Shown one piece after another: positions 16,716 through 25,587 of a stretch of DNA of 64,000 nucleotides. Within the stretch, counting starts at the first letter, position 1. Each line of letters starts with the position of its first letter. The stretch covers positions 3,007,001-3,071,000 of the forward strand of contig NC_014759.1 in NCBI RefSeq assembly GCF_000183425.1. Reading direction: 5' to 3'. Below the pieces are notes generated by a model. It did not search any database. It was not told the DNA's origin and worked only from the letters and a program-made list of their open reading frames with translations. The position numbers and the translations under genes are program-made. Source of the stretch: Marivirga tractuosa DSM 4126. Lineage in GTDB: Bacteria > Bacteroidota > Bacteroidia > Cytophagales > Cyclobacteriaceae.

Positions 16716-19313
16716 CTATTGCGTTATTTCATAATTTAATTTGAAAAAATCAGTATAGCTATCTACCATTTTAGCTTGATAGAAGATCTGAAAATTATCC
16801 TTAGAGATGATAAAATTACTAAAATTTAAGGTGCTGAAATTCTTTAATGGTGATAAATCACTGTTAAATTTTTTATAGAACGCCTCTGCTGTTGCTTTAC
16901 CTTCAAATTCACTTAATAGTATCATTGAATTTTCACTATCAAAGACTAAATTTCCAGCATTTAAGTCTTGATCTGGAAAGAATTTTTCTCCAAATTTCTC
17001 GATTTCCTGTGGCAGTATTCCTGACAATGCTTTGTTGTTTTCATATACTACCACAAAGTAATGAGCTTGGTCGAAAAATGGAATGTATTTAATCTTTTCT
17101 TTTTGTTGTTGTTTTTTATCCAAATCATCAATTGCAGCTAATAAACCTTTGGCAAAATCATAAAGTTCACTGTTAGGATATTCTTTTAAAAATGATTGTA
17201 ACTTAAATTTATAAGGATTTTTTCCGTCAGTAATACCAGTGATTAGTGCTTCTAATAATTTTAGGTTGTCTTCATAGTCATTTTCAGGATAGTCATTGAG
17301 ACCATTGTTTATTTCTTCCGTTGCTGCCTTATAATCTTCTGCTTCATAAAGTCTGTATGCCCTCTCATAAATAACTTTAACTTTTGCACTTGCCAAGTTA
17401 CTCTCTTCTTGATAATTAGGGTTTTCTACTAGTTTAGCAAAAATGGTTTCAGGGAATTTAGCCAGTAGCTCGGAAGAATAGGTTTTTGATTTAGATTCAT
17501 CTTTGTCTTTATAATAAATGTATAAAAGATACAAAAGCTCAGCTTTATATTCAGTTTCAGGATATCTTGAAAGTAAGGTTTCATAGGTGTTTACTGCTTC
17601 TTGCTTTTCTTGTAGATCAAAATTGTATATGTTTCCAAGTTTATAATAGGCTACTTCCATCTCATCTTTCAACTGGCTTTGTTTTTCTTCATCAAATGGT
17701 ATTGCAGAGAAAAACTTTTCTTTTTCTTTAGCTAATAATTCTTCTTCACTCATTTCAGGTTGCTGTTCCTGTTTGGCAGCTGCTTGCTTTTCCAGTTCTT
17801 CGGCATCTTCCGAATCGAAAACTTTACCTCTATTAGTTCTCCAATTATCCTGAAGTGAGCGATCTCCCCATGTTCTTTTAAAAGTATTTTTTCCTTGCCC
17901 TACTGTTGATGCATCATAAAAATAAAATCCACCGCCTGGGGCTGTATTGGTTTGTATATTGGGTTCATCACCAAAAGAACTGCTGTTGGTATTGGCACTT
18001 CTGATCCTTTTTTCTCTTTTCTGTCTTGCAGCTTCCTCCTTTTCTTTTTTAAGTTTTTCATCCTGAAGCGTTAAAAACATCTCATTTAGAGAAGCACTAT
18101 CCATTTTAGCCAGTGATAGTAAGCTGTCATTCTCATTAATAGTGTTCATTTGTTTAATGAAGTCGGATAATACAGATTGTCTTGTCTCTACTTGAGGATA
18201 AACCTTTTCATCTTTTGGCATAATTTGATAAGCACTGTCATAATAAGCCTGTGCTAGAGGATATTCTTTTAGTTCATCAAAGTAGAGTAGTCCTAATTTA
18301 TGATAAGAAAAGGATTTTTGCCTTTCATTATTTATGCTTTCGGCAATGGATGATTTATAATAAGGAATGGCTTCTTCTATGTTTCCTTGTTTTAATTCAA
18401 ATTCAGCCATTTCGTAGTAAATTTTATCCCTGAATTCAATGTTTTTGCCGTCTTTCAACAATTGTTCAAAGTATTTTCTGATTTTTTTAATATCCTCTCC
18501 TTTCGATAGCTCGGTTACTTGAGCCATATTAAGTCGAGCATAAAATGATAATTCATAAGGCGGTCTGTTGTTTAAAACCTCTTTGTAGTTTTCGTATGCA
18601 AATGCATCTAAGCTTGATTTTTGAAAAAGCTGACCCAAGATAAAGTGATATTTTGCTTTTGTAGGCCCTCTACTCATAAGCTCAGTCGCTGCAGTCAAAT
18701 ATTTGATTAGGTTATTGGGATCATTGGCAATTTGAAAATAGTGCGCAGCTTGCTGATAAAATTTACGTTTATTAGATTTTGATAATTTTTGCCTGTTGAG
18801 ATAGTCAATTACAGCAAGGGCATTATTTAATTCATTGTATTCTGTGAAAGTTCTAACAAGATAAGTTAATGCTTCATAACGAGTTTGTTCATCCTCACTA
18901 TTAACATTGACATATTTAAGAGTTTCAATAGATTCTTCATATTCTTGATTAAGCATTCGTGCAATCCCAACCAAGACATAACTATCGTCTACCCATTTGC
19001 TCACTTTATGTCTTTGAATAGCAATTGAAGCTTTTTTTATTACGTCCTCAATTTTTTCAGTATTAGCATTTACGATATTAGTATCGATAGGAGCTTTTAC
19101 TTTCAAAACTCTATTGAAATTATTCTGATGGGCTTCGTCAATTTCCAATAATACCTCTTGCAACTTTTCGTTTGCAATAAAATATGCATTGTATTTGGCG
19201 GTCATATTGTGATAACCATAACTGACTAATCCCGAATTTTCAGGTGAACAAGCCGCTAGAGGCAATAGAAGGCCTAATATTAATATTCTATATAGTTTTT
19301 TTCTCTTGTTCAT
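16716..19313 (-). CDS. sprE: SprE/PorW type IX secretion TPR lipoprotein
   Basis: I start at ATG 19313 (MNKRKKLYRI), which puts a clean lipobox at LPLAACSPEN with lipid cysteine C22. Longer starts bury the signal peptide. The 865-residue protein opens with YHNMTAKYNAYFIANEKL, typical of SprE/PorW. Many TPR-like helical pairs follow in two blocks (about 90-400 and 560-740), split by a charged Glu/Lys/Gln region. SprE/PorW is an outer-membrane-associated lipoprotein needed for type IX secretion and gliding, linking the translocon to the motor ring. It is transcribed divergently from the M23 gene. Confidence 0.88.
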   Translation of the reverse strand: MNKRKKLYRILILGLLLPLAACSPENSGLVSYGYHNMTAKYNAYFIANEKLQEVLLEIDEAHQNNFNRVLKVKAPIDTNIVNANTEKIEDVIKKASIAIQRHKVSKWVDDSYVLVGIARMLNQEYEESIETLKYVNVNSEDEQTRYEALTYLVRTFTEYNELNNALAVIDYLNRQKLSKSNKRKFYQQAAHYFQIANDPNNLIKYLTAATELMSRGPTKAKYHFILGQLFQKSSLDAFAYENYKEVLNNRPPYELSFYARLNMAQVTELSKGEDIKKIRKYFEQLLKDGKNIEFRDKIYYEMAEFELKQGNIEEAIPYYKSSIAESINNERQKSFSYHKLGLLYFDELKEYPLAQAYYDSAYQIMPKDEKVYPQVETRQSVLSDFIKQMNTINENDSLLSLAKMDSASLNEMFLTLQDEKLKKEKEEAARQKREKRIRSANTNSSSFGDEPNIQTNTAPGGGFYFYDASTVGQGKNTFKRTWGDRSLQDNWRTNRGKVFDSEDAEELEKQAAAKQEQQPEMSEEELLAKEKEKFFSAIPFDEEKQSQLKDEMEVAYYKLGNIYNFDLQEKQEAVNTYETLLSRYPETEYKAELLYLLYIYYKDKDESKSKTYSSELLAKFPETIFAKLVENPNYQEESNLASAKVKVIYERAYRLYEAEDYKAATEEINNGLNDYPENDYEDNLKLLEALITGITDGKNPYKFKLQSFLKEYPNSELYDFAKGLLAAIDDLDKKQQQKEKIKYIPFFDQAHYFVVVYENNKALSGILPQEIEKFGEKFFPDQDLNAGNLVFDSENSMILLSEFEGKATAEAFYKKFNSDLSPLKNFSTLNFSNFIISKDNFQIFYQAKMVDSYTDFFKLNYEITQ

Positions 19314-19358
19314 TATTATTTGAAACGACCAATTTAATCGATTCATATAAGAAAAGTA

Positions 19359-19387
19359 TTGAGAGTTGATGATATTATGTATTTTTG
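19359..19387 (+). promoter_or_regulatory. candidate Bacteroidota promoter for the M23-bactofilin operon
   Basis: A -33 TTG at 19359-19361 is followed after 18 bp by the -7 box TATTTTTG at 19380-19387, 41 bp before the M23 start. This is the best two-box match to the Bacteroidota consensus that I found in the window. Confidence 0.5.
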
Positions 19388-19427
19388 TGTCAAACAATAA
19401 TTAACAAAGTTGCGAATTAGAAAAACA

Positions 19428-20279
19428 ATGTCCAATTGGCTTACCACTCGATATCAAATGGTGGTAAGAAACGAAGAAAACCTAGCTGAAGTATCTACTT
19501 TTAACTTCACTTATGCAAAAGTAGTAGTTATTAGCTTATTAACATTTGTTTTGATATTTATTGGTGCATTATATTTATCTCAATCTCTATTGGCACAGTG
19601 GTTTGACCCCAGGCATACGACCATGGAATATAATCAGAAATTATTGACTCTTACGATGGAGATGGATTCATTGAAATCTAGATTAAGAGCTCAAGATCGT
19701 TTTATAGCCAATGTGCAAACTATTTTGAAGGGAGATGTCCCTACTGGTGAAACTTACAGAGAACCAGATCAAATTAAAACAGATGATTTGAATAAAGATA
19801 TGAACCCGCAAAGCATGAATGCAGGGGATTCTATTATAAGACAAGAATTTGAAGAGCAAGATTTCAGTTTAACAAGCTATTCTAGTAATAATTACTCAGA
19901 GGAATTAAAGGATATCTTCTTTTTCCCACCTTTGCAGGGAATAGTCAGCTCGCCTTATGATATGAGTATAGATCACTACGGGATAGATATTGTAGCAAAA
20001 ACTAATGAACCGGTAAAATCTATAGCAGATGGAACCGTTATATTATCATCATGGACTCAAGATGGAGGCTATGTGATTGCGATACAGCACAGAGCTAATT
20101 TAATATCTGTAGTGAGACATAATTCTGCAATATTAAAAAAAGTTGGTAATTTTGTGAATGCAGGAGAAGTAATCTCCATAATTGGTAATTCTGGGGAACT
20201 AACTTCAGGACCACATGTTCATTTAGAAATATGGTATAATGGTAATCCGGTGGATCCGGAAGAATTTATTACTTTTTAA
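19428..20279 (+). CDS. M23-family peptidoglycan endopeptidase
   Basis: I prefer ATG 19428 (MSNWLTTRYQ) over TTG 19410, giving 284 residues. A single membrane helix (about 27-50) anchors a periplasmic coiled region and a C-terminal M23/LytM domain. The zinc motifs are present: HYGIDI for HxxxD and HVHLEIW for HxH, plus IGNSGELTSGPH. It probably cleaves peptidoglycan cross-links. The next gene is a bactofilin, and M23-bactofilin pairs control cell shape in several bacteria, for example the Csd/CcmA module of Helicobacter. Confidence 0.9.
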   Translation: MSNWLTTRYQMVVRNEENLAEVSTFNFTYAKVVVISLLTFVLIFIGALYLSQSLLAQWFDPRHTTMEYNQKLLTLTMEMDSLKSRLRAQDRFIANVQTILKGDVPTGETYREPDQIKTDDLNKDMNPQSMNAGDSIIRQEFEEQDFSLTSYSSNNYSEELKDIFFFPPLQGIVSSPYDMSIDHYGIDIVAKTNEPVKSIADGTVILSSWTQDGGYVIAIQHRANLISVVRHNSAILKKVGNFVNAGEVISIIGNSGELTSGPHVHLEIWYNGNPVDPEEFITF

Positions 20280-20302
20280 TTATATAGGAAAAGGAAACGG
20301 AA

Positions 20303-20743
20303 ATGTTTAATAACAAGCAAGATAAAATACAAATGGCACAAGATATCACAAGTTCCAGTAATACTATTGGAAAAGGAACTACTATTAACGGAGACTTAGA
20401 AACCTTTGGAAATATTAGGATAGACGGAAAGGTAATTGGAAACATTAAAACTAAATCTAAATTAGTTTTAGGGAACACTTCTCATATTGAAGGAAATGTG
20501 TTATCACAAAATGCAGAGATAGAAGGAGAAGTTAAAGGAGTGGTTGAAATTACAGAATTATTGATTTTGAAACCATCTGCAGTAGTTCATGGTGATATTA
20601 TAACCAATAAGCTTATTGTAGAATCGGGGGCTACTTTTAATGGCGAATGTAAAATGGGGGTTTCTAACAAAACCATCAAAATAGGTGAAGAAACCGCTAA
20701 TGGACAATCAAACCCAAAAATTGAAAAAGCAAAAGCCGTATAA
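20303..20743 (+). CDS. bacM: bactofilin (polymer-forming cytoskeletal protein)
   Basis: The 146-residue protein has a short polar N-terminus, then a bactofilin (DUF583) beta-helix at about 20-125. Its strands repeat regularly: IGKGTTINGDLETFGNIRID, GKVIGNIKTKSKLVLG, ILKPSAVVHGDIITNKLIVE. Bactofilins self-assemble without nucleotides into membrane-associated filaments that localise wall enzymes. It is coupled to the M23 peptidase 23 bp upstream. Its last 44 bases overlap the start of the AtpI-like gene, tying the pair to the ATP synthase operon. Confidence 0.93.
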   Translation: MFNNKQDKIQMAQDITSSSNTIGKGTTINGDLETFGNIRIDGKVIGNIKTKSKLVLGNTSHIEGNVLSQNAEIEGEVKGVVEITELLILKPSAVVHGDIITNKLIVESGATFNGECKMGVSNKTIKIGEETANGQSNPKIEKAKAV

Positions 20744-20933
20744 TAGTTATTTAAAGTATTCTGGTCTTGCTATTCAAATGGCAGGAACCATATATTTGGG
20801 TAATCTATTAGGTAAATATATTGATAAAGTGGCCGAAAGTGGTTCTGATATTTTCGCAAAGATTATTACCCTTTTGGCTGTTTTCCTTTCTATGTTTGTC
20901 ATCATCAGACAAGTGATAAAGTCCCAAGAATAA
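20700..20933 (+). CDS. AtpZ/AtpI-like ATP synthase gene-1 protein
   Basis: The 77-residue protein (ATG 20700; an alternative start is 20685) has a basic N-terminus and two transmembrane helices, YSGLAIQMAGTIYLGNLLGK and IITLLAVFLSMFVIIRQVI. This fits the ATPase gene-1 family (PF09527) that precedes F-ATPase genes. Such proteins help c-ring assembly or Mg2+/Ca2+ handling. It overlaps the bactofilin reading frame in another frame and lies 6 bp before the next small membrane protein. Confidence 0.8.
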   Translation: MDNQTQKLKKQKPYNSYLKYSGLAIQMAGTIYLGNLLGKYIDKVAESGSDIFAKIITLLAVFLSMFVIIRQVIKSQE

Positions 20934-20939
20934 ATTTTA

Positions 20940-21320
20940 ATGATCAAAAGACTCGTTATTTTTACAATTGCTATAATGGTAATAGCAACCTCTGTTCTTT
21001 TTTGTCAAAAGTGGTATATCTCTTCTCAAGCAGAAAGCTTATCATATTCTCTCAATGCAATTTATATATTTCATTTCATTGCTTATTTAATTATTGTTGT
21101 GGCTGTAGAATTATTAAGCAAGAAATTACCAAATCAAGTTGGTTTCTTTTATTTGGCAAGTGTGTTTATAAAAATCGGTTTTTTTGTGCTGATTTTTAAG
21201 GATGCAATTTTTGCTGAAATCGCAATGAATTTTCTAGAAAGAATATCCATTATAATCCCGTTTTTCATGTTTTTAGTCTTTGAGGCAATCTATAGTGGAA
21301 GGTTGATGAATGCGCAGTGA
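20940..21320 (+). CDS. small four-helix membrane protein of the ATP synthase operon
   Basis: The 126-residue protein is almost entirely four transmembrane helices (about 5-23, 38-58, 66-88, 98-118) with short charged loops. It occupies the slot between the AtpI-like gene and atpB, where Bacteroidota carry a poorly described small membrane protein (perhaps DUF6168). It is plausibly a second AtpI-like assembly helper, but I see no motif that proves it. Confidence 0.6.
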   Translation: MIKRLVIFTIAIMVIATSVLFCQKWYISSQAESLSYSLNAIYIFHFIAYLIIVVAVELLSKKLPNQVGFFYLASVFIKIGFFVLIFKDAIFAEIAMNFLERISIIIPFFMFLVFEAIYSGRLMNAQ

Positions 21321-21383
21321 TTCTGTTGATTTTTAAGAGGGTAAAAAACTTAATAAAAAAATTATGTTTATTAAGAAAATGAT

Positions 21384-21391
21384 TACCTTTG
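21384..21391 (+). promoter_or_regulatory. candidate -7 box (TACCTTTG) before atpB
   Basis: This is a perfect TAnnTTTG match 32 bp before the atpB ATG, in the 102-bp gap after the small membrane gene. A matching -33 TTG is not obvious. It would allow the core ATP synthase genes to be transcribed apart from the bactofilin genes. Confidence 0.45.
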
Positions 21392-21422
21392 CCCCCAAAT
21401 TAAGGCTATCGAAAGAAGTAGA

Positions 21423-22511
21423 ATGATCAATCCAACTAGAATGAGAAACACATTGTTGTTCGCACTTTTAATATCGCTTATTAACGTAAACACGTTATTT
21501 GCGGTTGCAGGAGATTCAGAAGAAGGTGGGCAAATTAACACCAAAGAGGAGATAAACGAGTATATCCAGCATCACTTGCAAGATTCTCATGATTTCATTT
21601 TTTGGACTAGCGGTAAAACTGGAACTCATTATGGTTTCCCTTTACCAGTTATTTTGTGGTCTGATGGCGTGCATGTTTTTTCTTCCTCAAAATTTGATCA
21701 TGGTCATGAAGTAGCCGAATCAAATGGAAAGTATTTTGCTCTTTATCACGGTAAGGTTTATGAAACCAATGCCGAGGGAGATATTGAGTTGGATGAAGCA
21801 GGTCATCCGACAAACCCTAAACCCTTAGATCTTTCCATCACTAAAAACGTGGTGGGGATGTTATTAGCATCTTTATTGTTGTTCTTAGGTTTTAATTCTT
21901 TAGCTAGAAGCTATAGAACAAGGTCTATTCCTAAAGGAATTGGTAGAATATTAGAGCCTTTGGTGATTTATGTGAGAGATGAAATTGCTCGTCCTAATAT
22001 CGGCCCTAAATATGAGAGATACATGTTTTATCTTTTAACTGTATTCTTTTATATCTGGATTTTGAACTTAATGGGCTTAACTCCACTTGGGTTTAATGTA
22101 ACAGGCAATATTGCTATTACTGTGGGTTTAGCGTTGATCACATTTGTTGTAGTGCAGTTTAGTGGAAATAAAAATTACTGGAAACACATTTTCTGGATGC
22201 CAGGCGTGCCAATTCCAATGAAAATAATTTTAATGCCAATTGAGGTGTTGGGAATGTTTACTAAGCCTTTTGCATTATTGATTCGTTTGTTTGCAAATAT
22301 CACTGCTGGGCACTTTGTGGTTATGAGCTTAATTGCTTTAATGATTACCATGAAATCAGCTTTTGGTTTAGTGGCATCAACAGGTATGGCATTTGCCTTA
22401 GCGTTTTTTATTACTATAATTGAATTACTAGTTGCTTTCTTGCAGGCTTACATTTTTACTATGCTTTCGGCATTGTTTATTGGTATGGCAGTGGAAGAAG
22501 AGCATCATTAA
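21423..22511 (+). CDS. atpB: ATP synthase F0 subunit a
   Basis: The 362-residue protein has a signal-like first helix (about 8-28) and an acidic, His-rich periplasmic extension of about 120 residues, longer than in E. coli and usual for Bacteroidota. The subunit-a helices follow. The essential arginine lies in LLIRLFANITAGHFV, with IELLVAFLQAYIFTMLSALF near the C-terminus. Subunit a forms the proton half-channels against the c-ring. It heads the order a-c-b-delta-alpha-gamma. Confidence 0.95.
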   Translation: MINPTRMRNTLLFALLISLINVNTLFAVAGDSEEGGQINTKEEINEYIQHHLQDSHDFIFWTSGKTGTHYGFPLPVILWSDGVHVFSSSKFDHGHEVAESNGKYFALYHGKVYETNAEGDIELDEAGHPTNPKPLDLSITKNVVGMLLASLLLFLGFNSLARSYRTRSIPKGIGRILEPLVIYVRDEIARPNIGPKYERYMFYLLTVFFYIWILNLMGLTPLGFNVTGNIAITVGLALITFVVVQFSGNKNYWKHIFWMPGVPIPMKIILMPIEVLGMFTKPFALLIRLFANITAGHFVVMSLIALMITMKSAFGLVASTGMAFALAFFITIIELLVAFLQAYIFTMLSALFIGMAVEEEHH

Positions 22512-22537
22512 TAAATAAGTATTTTTGTTTAATTTAA

Positions 22538-22741
<204 letters not shown>

Positions 22742-22761
22742 TCTATACCGAAGGAAAAAAC

Positions 22762-22801
22762 AAATGTTGTTTGCAGCGCTAGGCTGTAAACAGCATTTTT
22801 T
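22762..22801 (+). terminator. strong hairpin between atpE and atpF
   Basis: A 16-bp stem (22762-22777 with 22783-22798, two G-U pairs) around a GCTAG loop ends in a six-T run. It has the form of an intrinsic terminator but lies inside the operon, 25 bp before atpF. It may act as a partial terminator or a 3' RNA stabiliser that raises c-subunit output. Confidence 0.75.
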
Positions 22802-22825
22802 AAAAACATTTAATTAAACACAAGA

Positions 22826-23326
22826 ATGGAACAATTAGTAAATGATTTTTCTCCTGGGTTGTTTTTCATGCAACTCTTCATTTTTGGTGTCCTCTTGTTG
22901 CTTTTGTCAAAGTTTGCTTGGAAGCCAATTTTGAATTCGTTGAAAGCAAGAGAAGGCAGCATTGCAGATGCATTGCAATCAGCTGAAAATGCTAAAGAGG
23001 AAATGGCAAAATTGCAGGCTGACAATCAAAAATTATTGCAAGAAGCAAGATTGGAGAGAGATAAGCTTTTAAAAGAAGCAACTGACATTGCTAATAAAAT
23101 AAAAGAAGAAGCTAAGTCTGATGCTGCTAAGCAAGCAGATAAAATGATTTCTGATGCAAAAAATGTAATTGAAGTAGAGAAAAATGCTGCTTTAAAAGAA
23201 GTTACAACTAAAGTTGCAGAACTTTCATTGGAAATTGCAGAGAAGCTTATTCGTAAAAACCTATCTGATGATAAAGCACAAAAGGCTTTAGCAGAAGATT
23301 TTATGAAAGATTTAAAACTCAATTAA
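22826..23326 (+). CDS. atpF: ATP synthase F0 subunit b
   Basis: The 166-residue protein has one N-terminal membrane helix (FFMQLFIFGVLLLLLSKFAW). A long, highly charged Ala/Lys/Glu coiled coil follows to the C-terminus (AKEEMAKLQADNQ, KLIRKNLSDDK). This is the peripheral stalk that keeps F1 from rotating. Length and position are standard. The delta gene follows 9 bp downstream. Confidence 0.95.
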   Translation: MEQLVNDFSPGLFFMQLFIFGVLLLLLSKFAWKPILNSLKAREGSIADALQSAENAKEEMAKLQADNQKLLQEARLERDKLLKEATDIANKIKEEAKSDAAKQADKMISDAKNVIEVEKNAALKEVTTKVAELSLEIAEKLIRKNLSDDKAQKALAEDFMKDLKLN

Positions 23327-23335
23327 TCTGATCAA

Positions 23336-23893
23336 ATGTCAGAATATAGAATTGCATCCCGGTATTCCAAGTCTTTAATGGACCTCGCAGTTGAGAAAAA
23401 TCAATTGGAGGATATTAAAGCTGATATGGAACTATTATCTAAAGTCTGCAAGGAAAACAGAGAGTTTGTCCTTATGCTTAATAATCCTATTTTAGAAAGC
23501 GTAAAAAAAGCTGCTGTAATACGAGCAGTATTCAAGGACAAAGTACAGGAAATGACTTCTTTATTTTTTGACATTGTGTCAAGAAAGCATAGAGAGTCTG
23601 TTTTGCCAGAAATGGCAAAAGTTTTTAAGCAACTTTATAATGAGCATAAGGGGATCATTACAGCTGAGGTAACTACTACATTCAAATTAGATGATAGTTT
23701 ACGTCCAGAGGTAATCAAAATTGTAAAGGAGATTTCCGGTAAGGAAGTTGAATTAAATGAAAAAGTTGATGAAGCTTTGATTGGTGGCTTTTTAATCCGT
23801 GTGGGTGATAAGCAAATTGACGAAACCATTCAAAGCAAATTAAATGATTTAAGAAGGGAATTAACCCGGAATCAATATATCAAGCAGATTTAA
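23336..23893 (+). CDS. atpH: ATP synthase F1 subunit delta
   Basis: The 185-residue protein has the helical N-terminal OSCP domain (YRIASRYSKSLMDLAVEKNQ) and the conserved C-terminal block VDEALIGGFLIRVGDKQID. It joins the b stalk to the top of F1. It lies between atpF and atpA as expected. Confidence 0.95.
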   Translation: MSEYRIASRYSKSLMDLAVEKNQLEDIKADMELLSKVCKENREFVLMLNNPILESVKKAAVIRAVFKDKVQEMTSLFFDIVSRKHRESVLPEMAKVFKQLYNEHKGIITAEVTTTFKLDDSLRPEVIKIVKEISGKEVELNEKVDEALIGGFLIRVGDKQIDETIQSKLNDLRRELTRNQYIKQI

Positions 23894-23922
23894 AATATTA
23901 ATTAACCTATAATAACAGAATA

Positions 23923-25497
23923 ATGGCAGAGGTTAGACCAGACGAGGTTTCAGCAATATTAAGAGAACAACTTTCAGGCTTCAAAACAGAAGCTGAACTA
24001 GAAGAAGTTGGTACCGTCCTTCAAGTTGGTGATGGTGTGGCGCGTATTTACGGCTTAACACAAGCGCAATCAGGTGAATTGTTAGAATTTGAAAACGGTT
24101 TACAGGCATTGGTTTTGAACCTGGAAGAAGATAATGTTGGAGCTGTATTATTCGGTAGTTCGCAAGGAATTAAAGAAGGTGACGCTGTAAAAAGAACAGG
24201 AAAAATTGCTTCCATTAAAGTGGGTGATGGTATCGCAGGTAGAGTTGTGGATACATTAGGTCAACCAATTGATGGTAAAGGTCCTATCGAAGGAGAGCTA
24301 TTTGATATGCCTTTAGAGCGTAAAGCACCAGGTGTAATTTTCCGTGAGCCGGTAAGTGAGCCTTTGCAAACAGGTATTAAATCTATTGATGCGATGATTC
24401 CTGTTGGTAGGGGTCAGCGTGAGTTGATCATTGGTGACCGTCAAACAGGTAAGACTGCTGTGGCGATTGATGCCATTATCAATCAAAAAGAATTTTATGA
24501 TGCTGGTGAACCAGTTTATTGTATATATGTTGCCATCGGGCAAAAAGCATCTACAGTAGCACAAATTGTGGCTGAGTTAGAGAAAGCCGGTGCTATGGCT
24601 TATACTACTATTGTTTCGGCCTCGGCTTCTGATCCAGCCCCATTGCAGTTCTTTGCTCCTTTCGCAGGTGCCGCAATAGGTGAGTACTTCAGGGATACAG
24701 GTCGTCCAGGATTGGTTGTTTATGATGATTTATCAAAACAAGCAGTTGCTTATCGTGAGGTGTCACTGCTATTAAGAAGACCTCCAGGTCGTGAGGCATA
24801 CCCAGGTGATGTATTCTACTTACACTCTCGTTTATTGGAGAGAGCTGCGAAAGTAATCAATGATGATACGATTGCACAGGACATGAATGACTTGCCTCCT
24901 TCATTGAAAGGAAAAGTTAAAGGCGGTGGTTCATTAACAGCTCTTCCAATTATTGAAACACAAGCTGGTGACGTTTCAGCTTATATTCCGACAAACGTAA
25001 TTTCGATTACGGATGGTCAGATTTTCTTGGAAACTAATTTGTTTAACTCTGGTATCAGACCAGCGATTAACGTAGGTATTTCAGTATCTCGTGTGGGTGG
25101 TAATGCTCAGATTAAATCAATGAAGAAGGTTTCTGGTACCTTGAAATTAGATCAAGCACAGTTCCGTGAATTAGAGGCGTTCTCTAAATTCGGTTCTGAT
25201 TTGGATCCAGCTACTAAGAAAGTTATTGAAAGAGGTAAGCGTAACCAAGAAATCTTGAAGCAAGGTCAGTATTCTCCTGTTGCGGTTGAGCAACAAGTAG
25301 CTATCATTATTGCATCTACAAAAGGATTTTTGGATAAAGTACCGGTTGATAAAGTACGTGCTTTTGAAAAAGAATTTGCCATGATGATGGAAAATCAAGA
25401 AAAAGAAACGCTTGAAGCATTTAAAGCAGGGAAAATCAATGATGACTTAATCGCAGTAGTGAAGAAGGTAGCTGACGATTTATCATCTAAATACTAA
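23923..25497 (+). CDS. atpA: ATP synthase F1 subunit alpha
   Basis: The 524-residue protein has the Walker A motif GDRQTGKT (171-178), the P-loop context [12 protein letters not shown]-like, and [20 protein letters not shown] plus [10 protein letters not shown], all diagnostic of alpha. It forms the non-catalytic nucleotide sites of F1. The catalytic beta gene (atpD) and epsilon gene (atpC) are not in the window; Bacteroidota keep them in a separate operon. A hairpin follows before atpG. Confidence 0.97.
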   Translation: MAEVRPDEVSAILREQLSGFKTEAELEEVGTVLQVGDGVARIYGLTQAQSGELLEFENGLQALVLNLEEDNVGAVLFGSSQGIKEGDAVKRTGKIASIKVGDGIAGRVVDTLGQPIDGKGPIEGELFDMPLERKAPGVIFREPVSEPLQTGIKSIDAMIPVGRGQRELIIGDRQTGKTAVAIDAIINQKEFYDAGEPVYCIYVAIGQKASTVAQIVAELEKAGAMAYTTIVSASASDPAPLQFFAPFAGAAIGEYFRDTGRPGLVVYDDLSKQAVAYREVSLLLRRPPGREAYPGDVFYLHSRLLERAAKVINDDTIAQDMNDLPPSLKGKVKGGGSLTALPIIETQAGDVSAYIPTNVISITDGQIFLETNLFNSGIRPAINVGISVSRVGGNAQIKSMKKVSGTLKLDQAQFRELEAFSKFGSDLDPATKKVIERGKRNQEILKQGQYSPVAVEQQVAIIIASTKGFLDKVPVDKVRAFEKEFAMMMENQEKETLEAFKAGKINDDLIAVVKKVADDLSSKY

Positions 25498-25505
25498 CTT
25501 TTAAT

Positions 25506-25530
25506 GGAGCTTTTAAAAAGCTCCCTTTTA
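25506..25530 (+). terminator. hairpin between atpA and atpG
   Basis: GGAGCTTT (25506-25513) pairs with 25517-25524 around a TAA-type loop, followed by CTTTTA. It is a terminator-like hairpin in the 90-bp gap inside the operon. It is weaker than the hairpin after atpE. Confidence 0.55.
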
Positions 25531-25587
25531 TATTTTAAGATTAACATTTTCCTTTTTAACTAAAGGTCAAAATAGATATAAGGCTGT

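Noticed and set aside
23026-23322. Minus-strand 98-codon frame within atpF
   Set aside because: It is antisense to the Ala/Lys/Glu coiled coil of subunit b. It has Ser/Phe-rich shadow composition and no homology signal.
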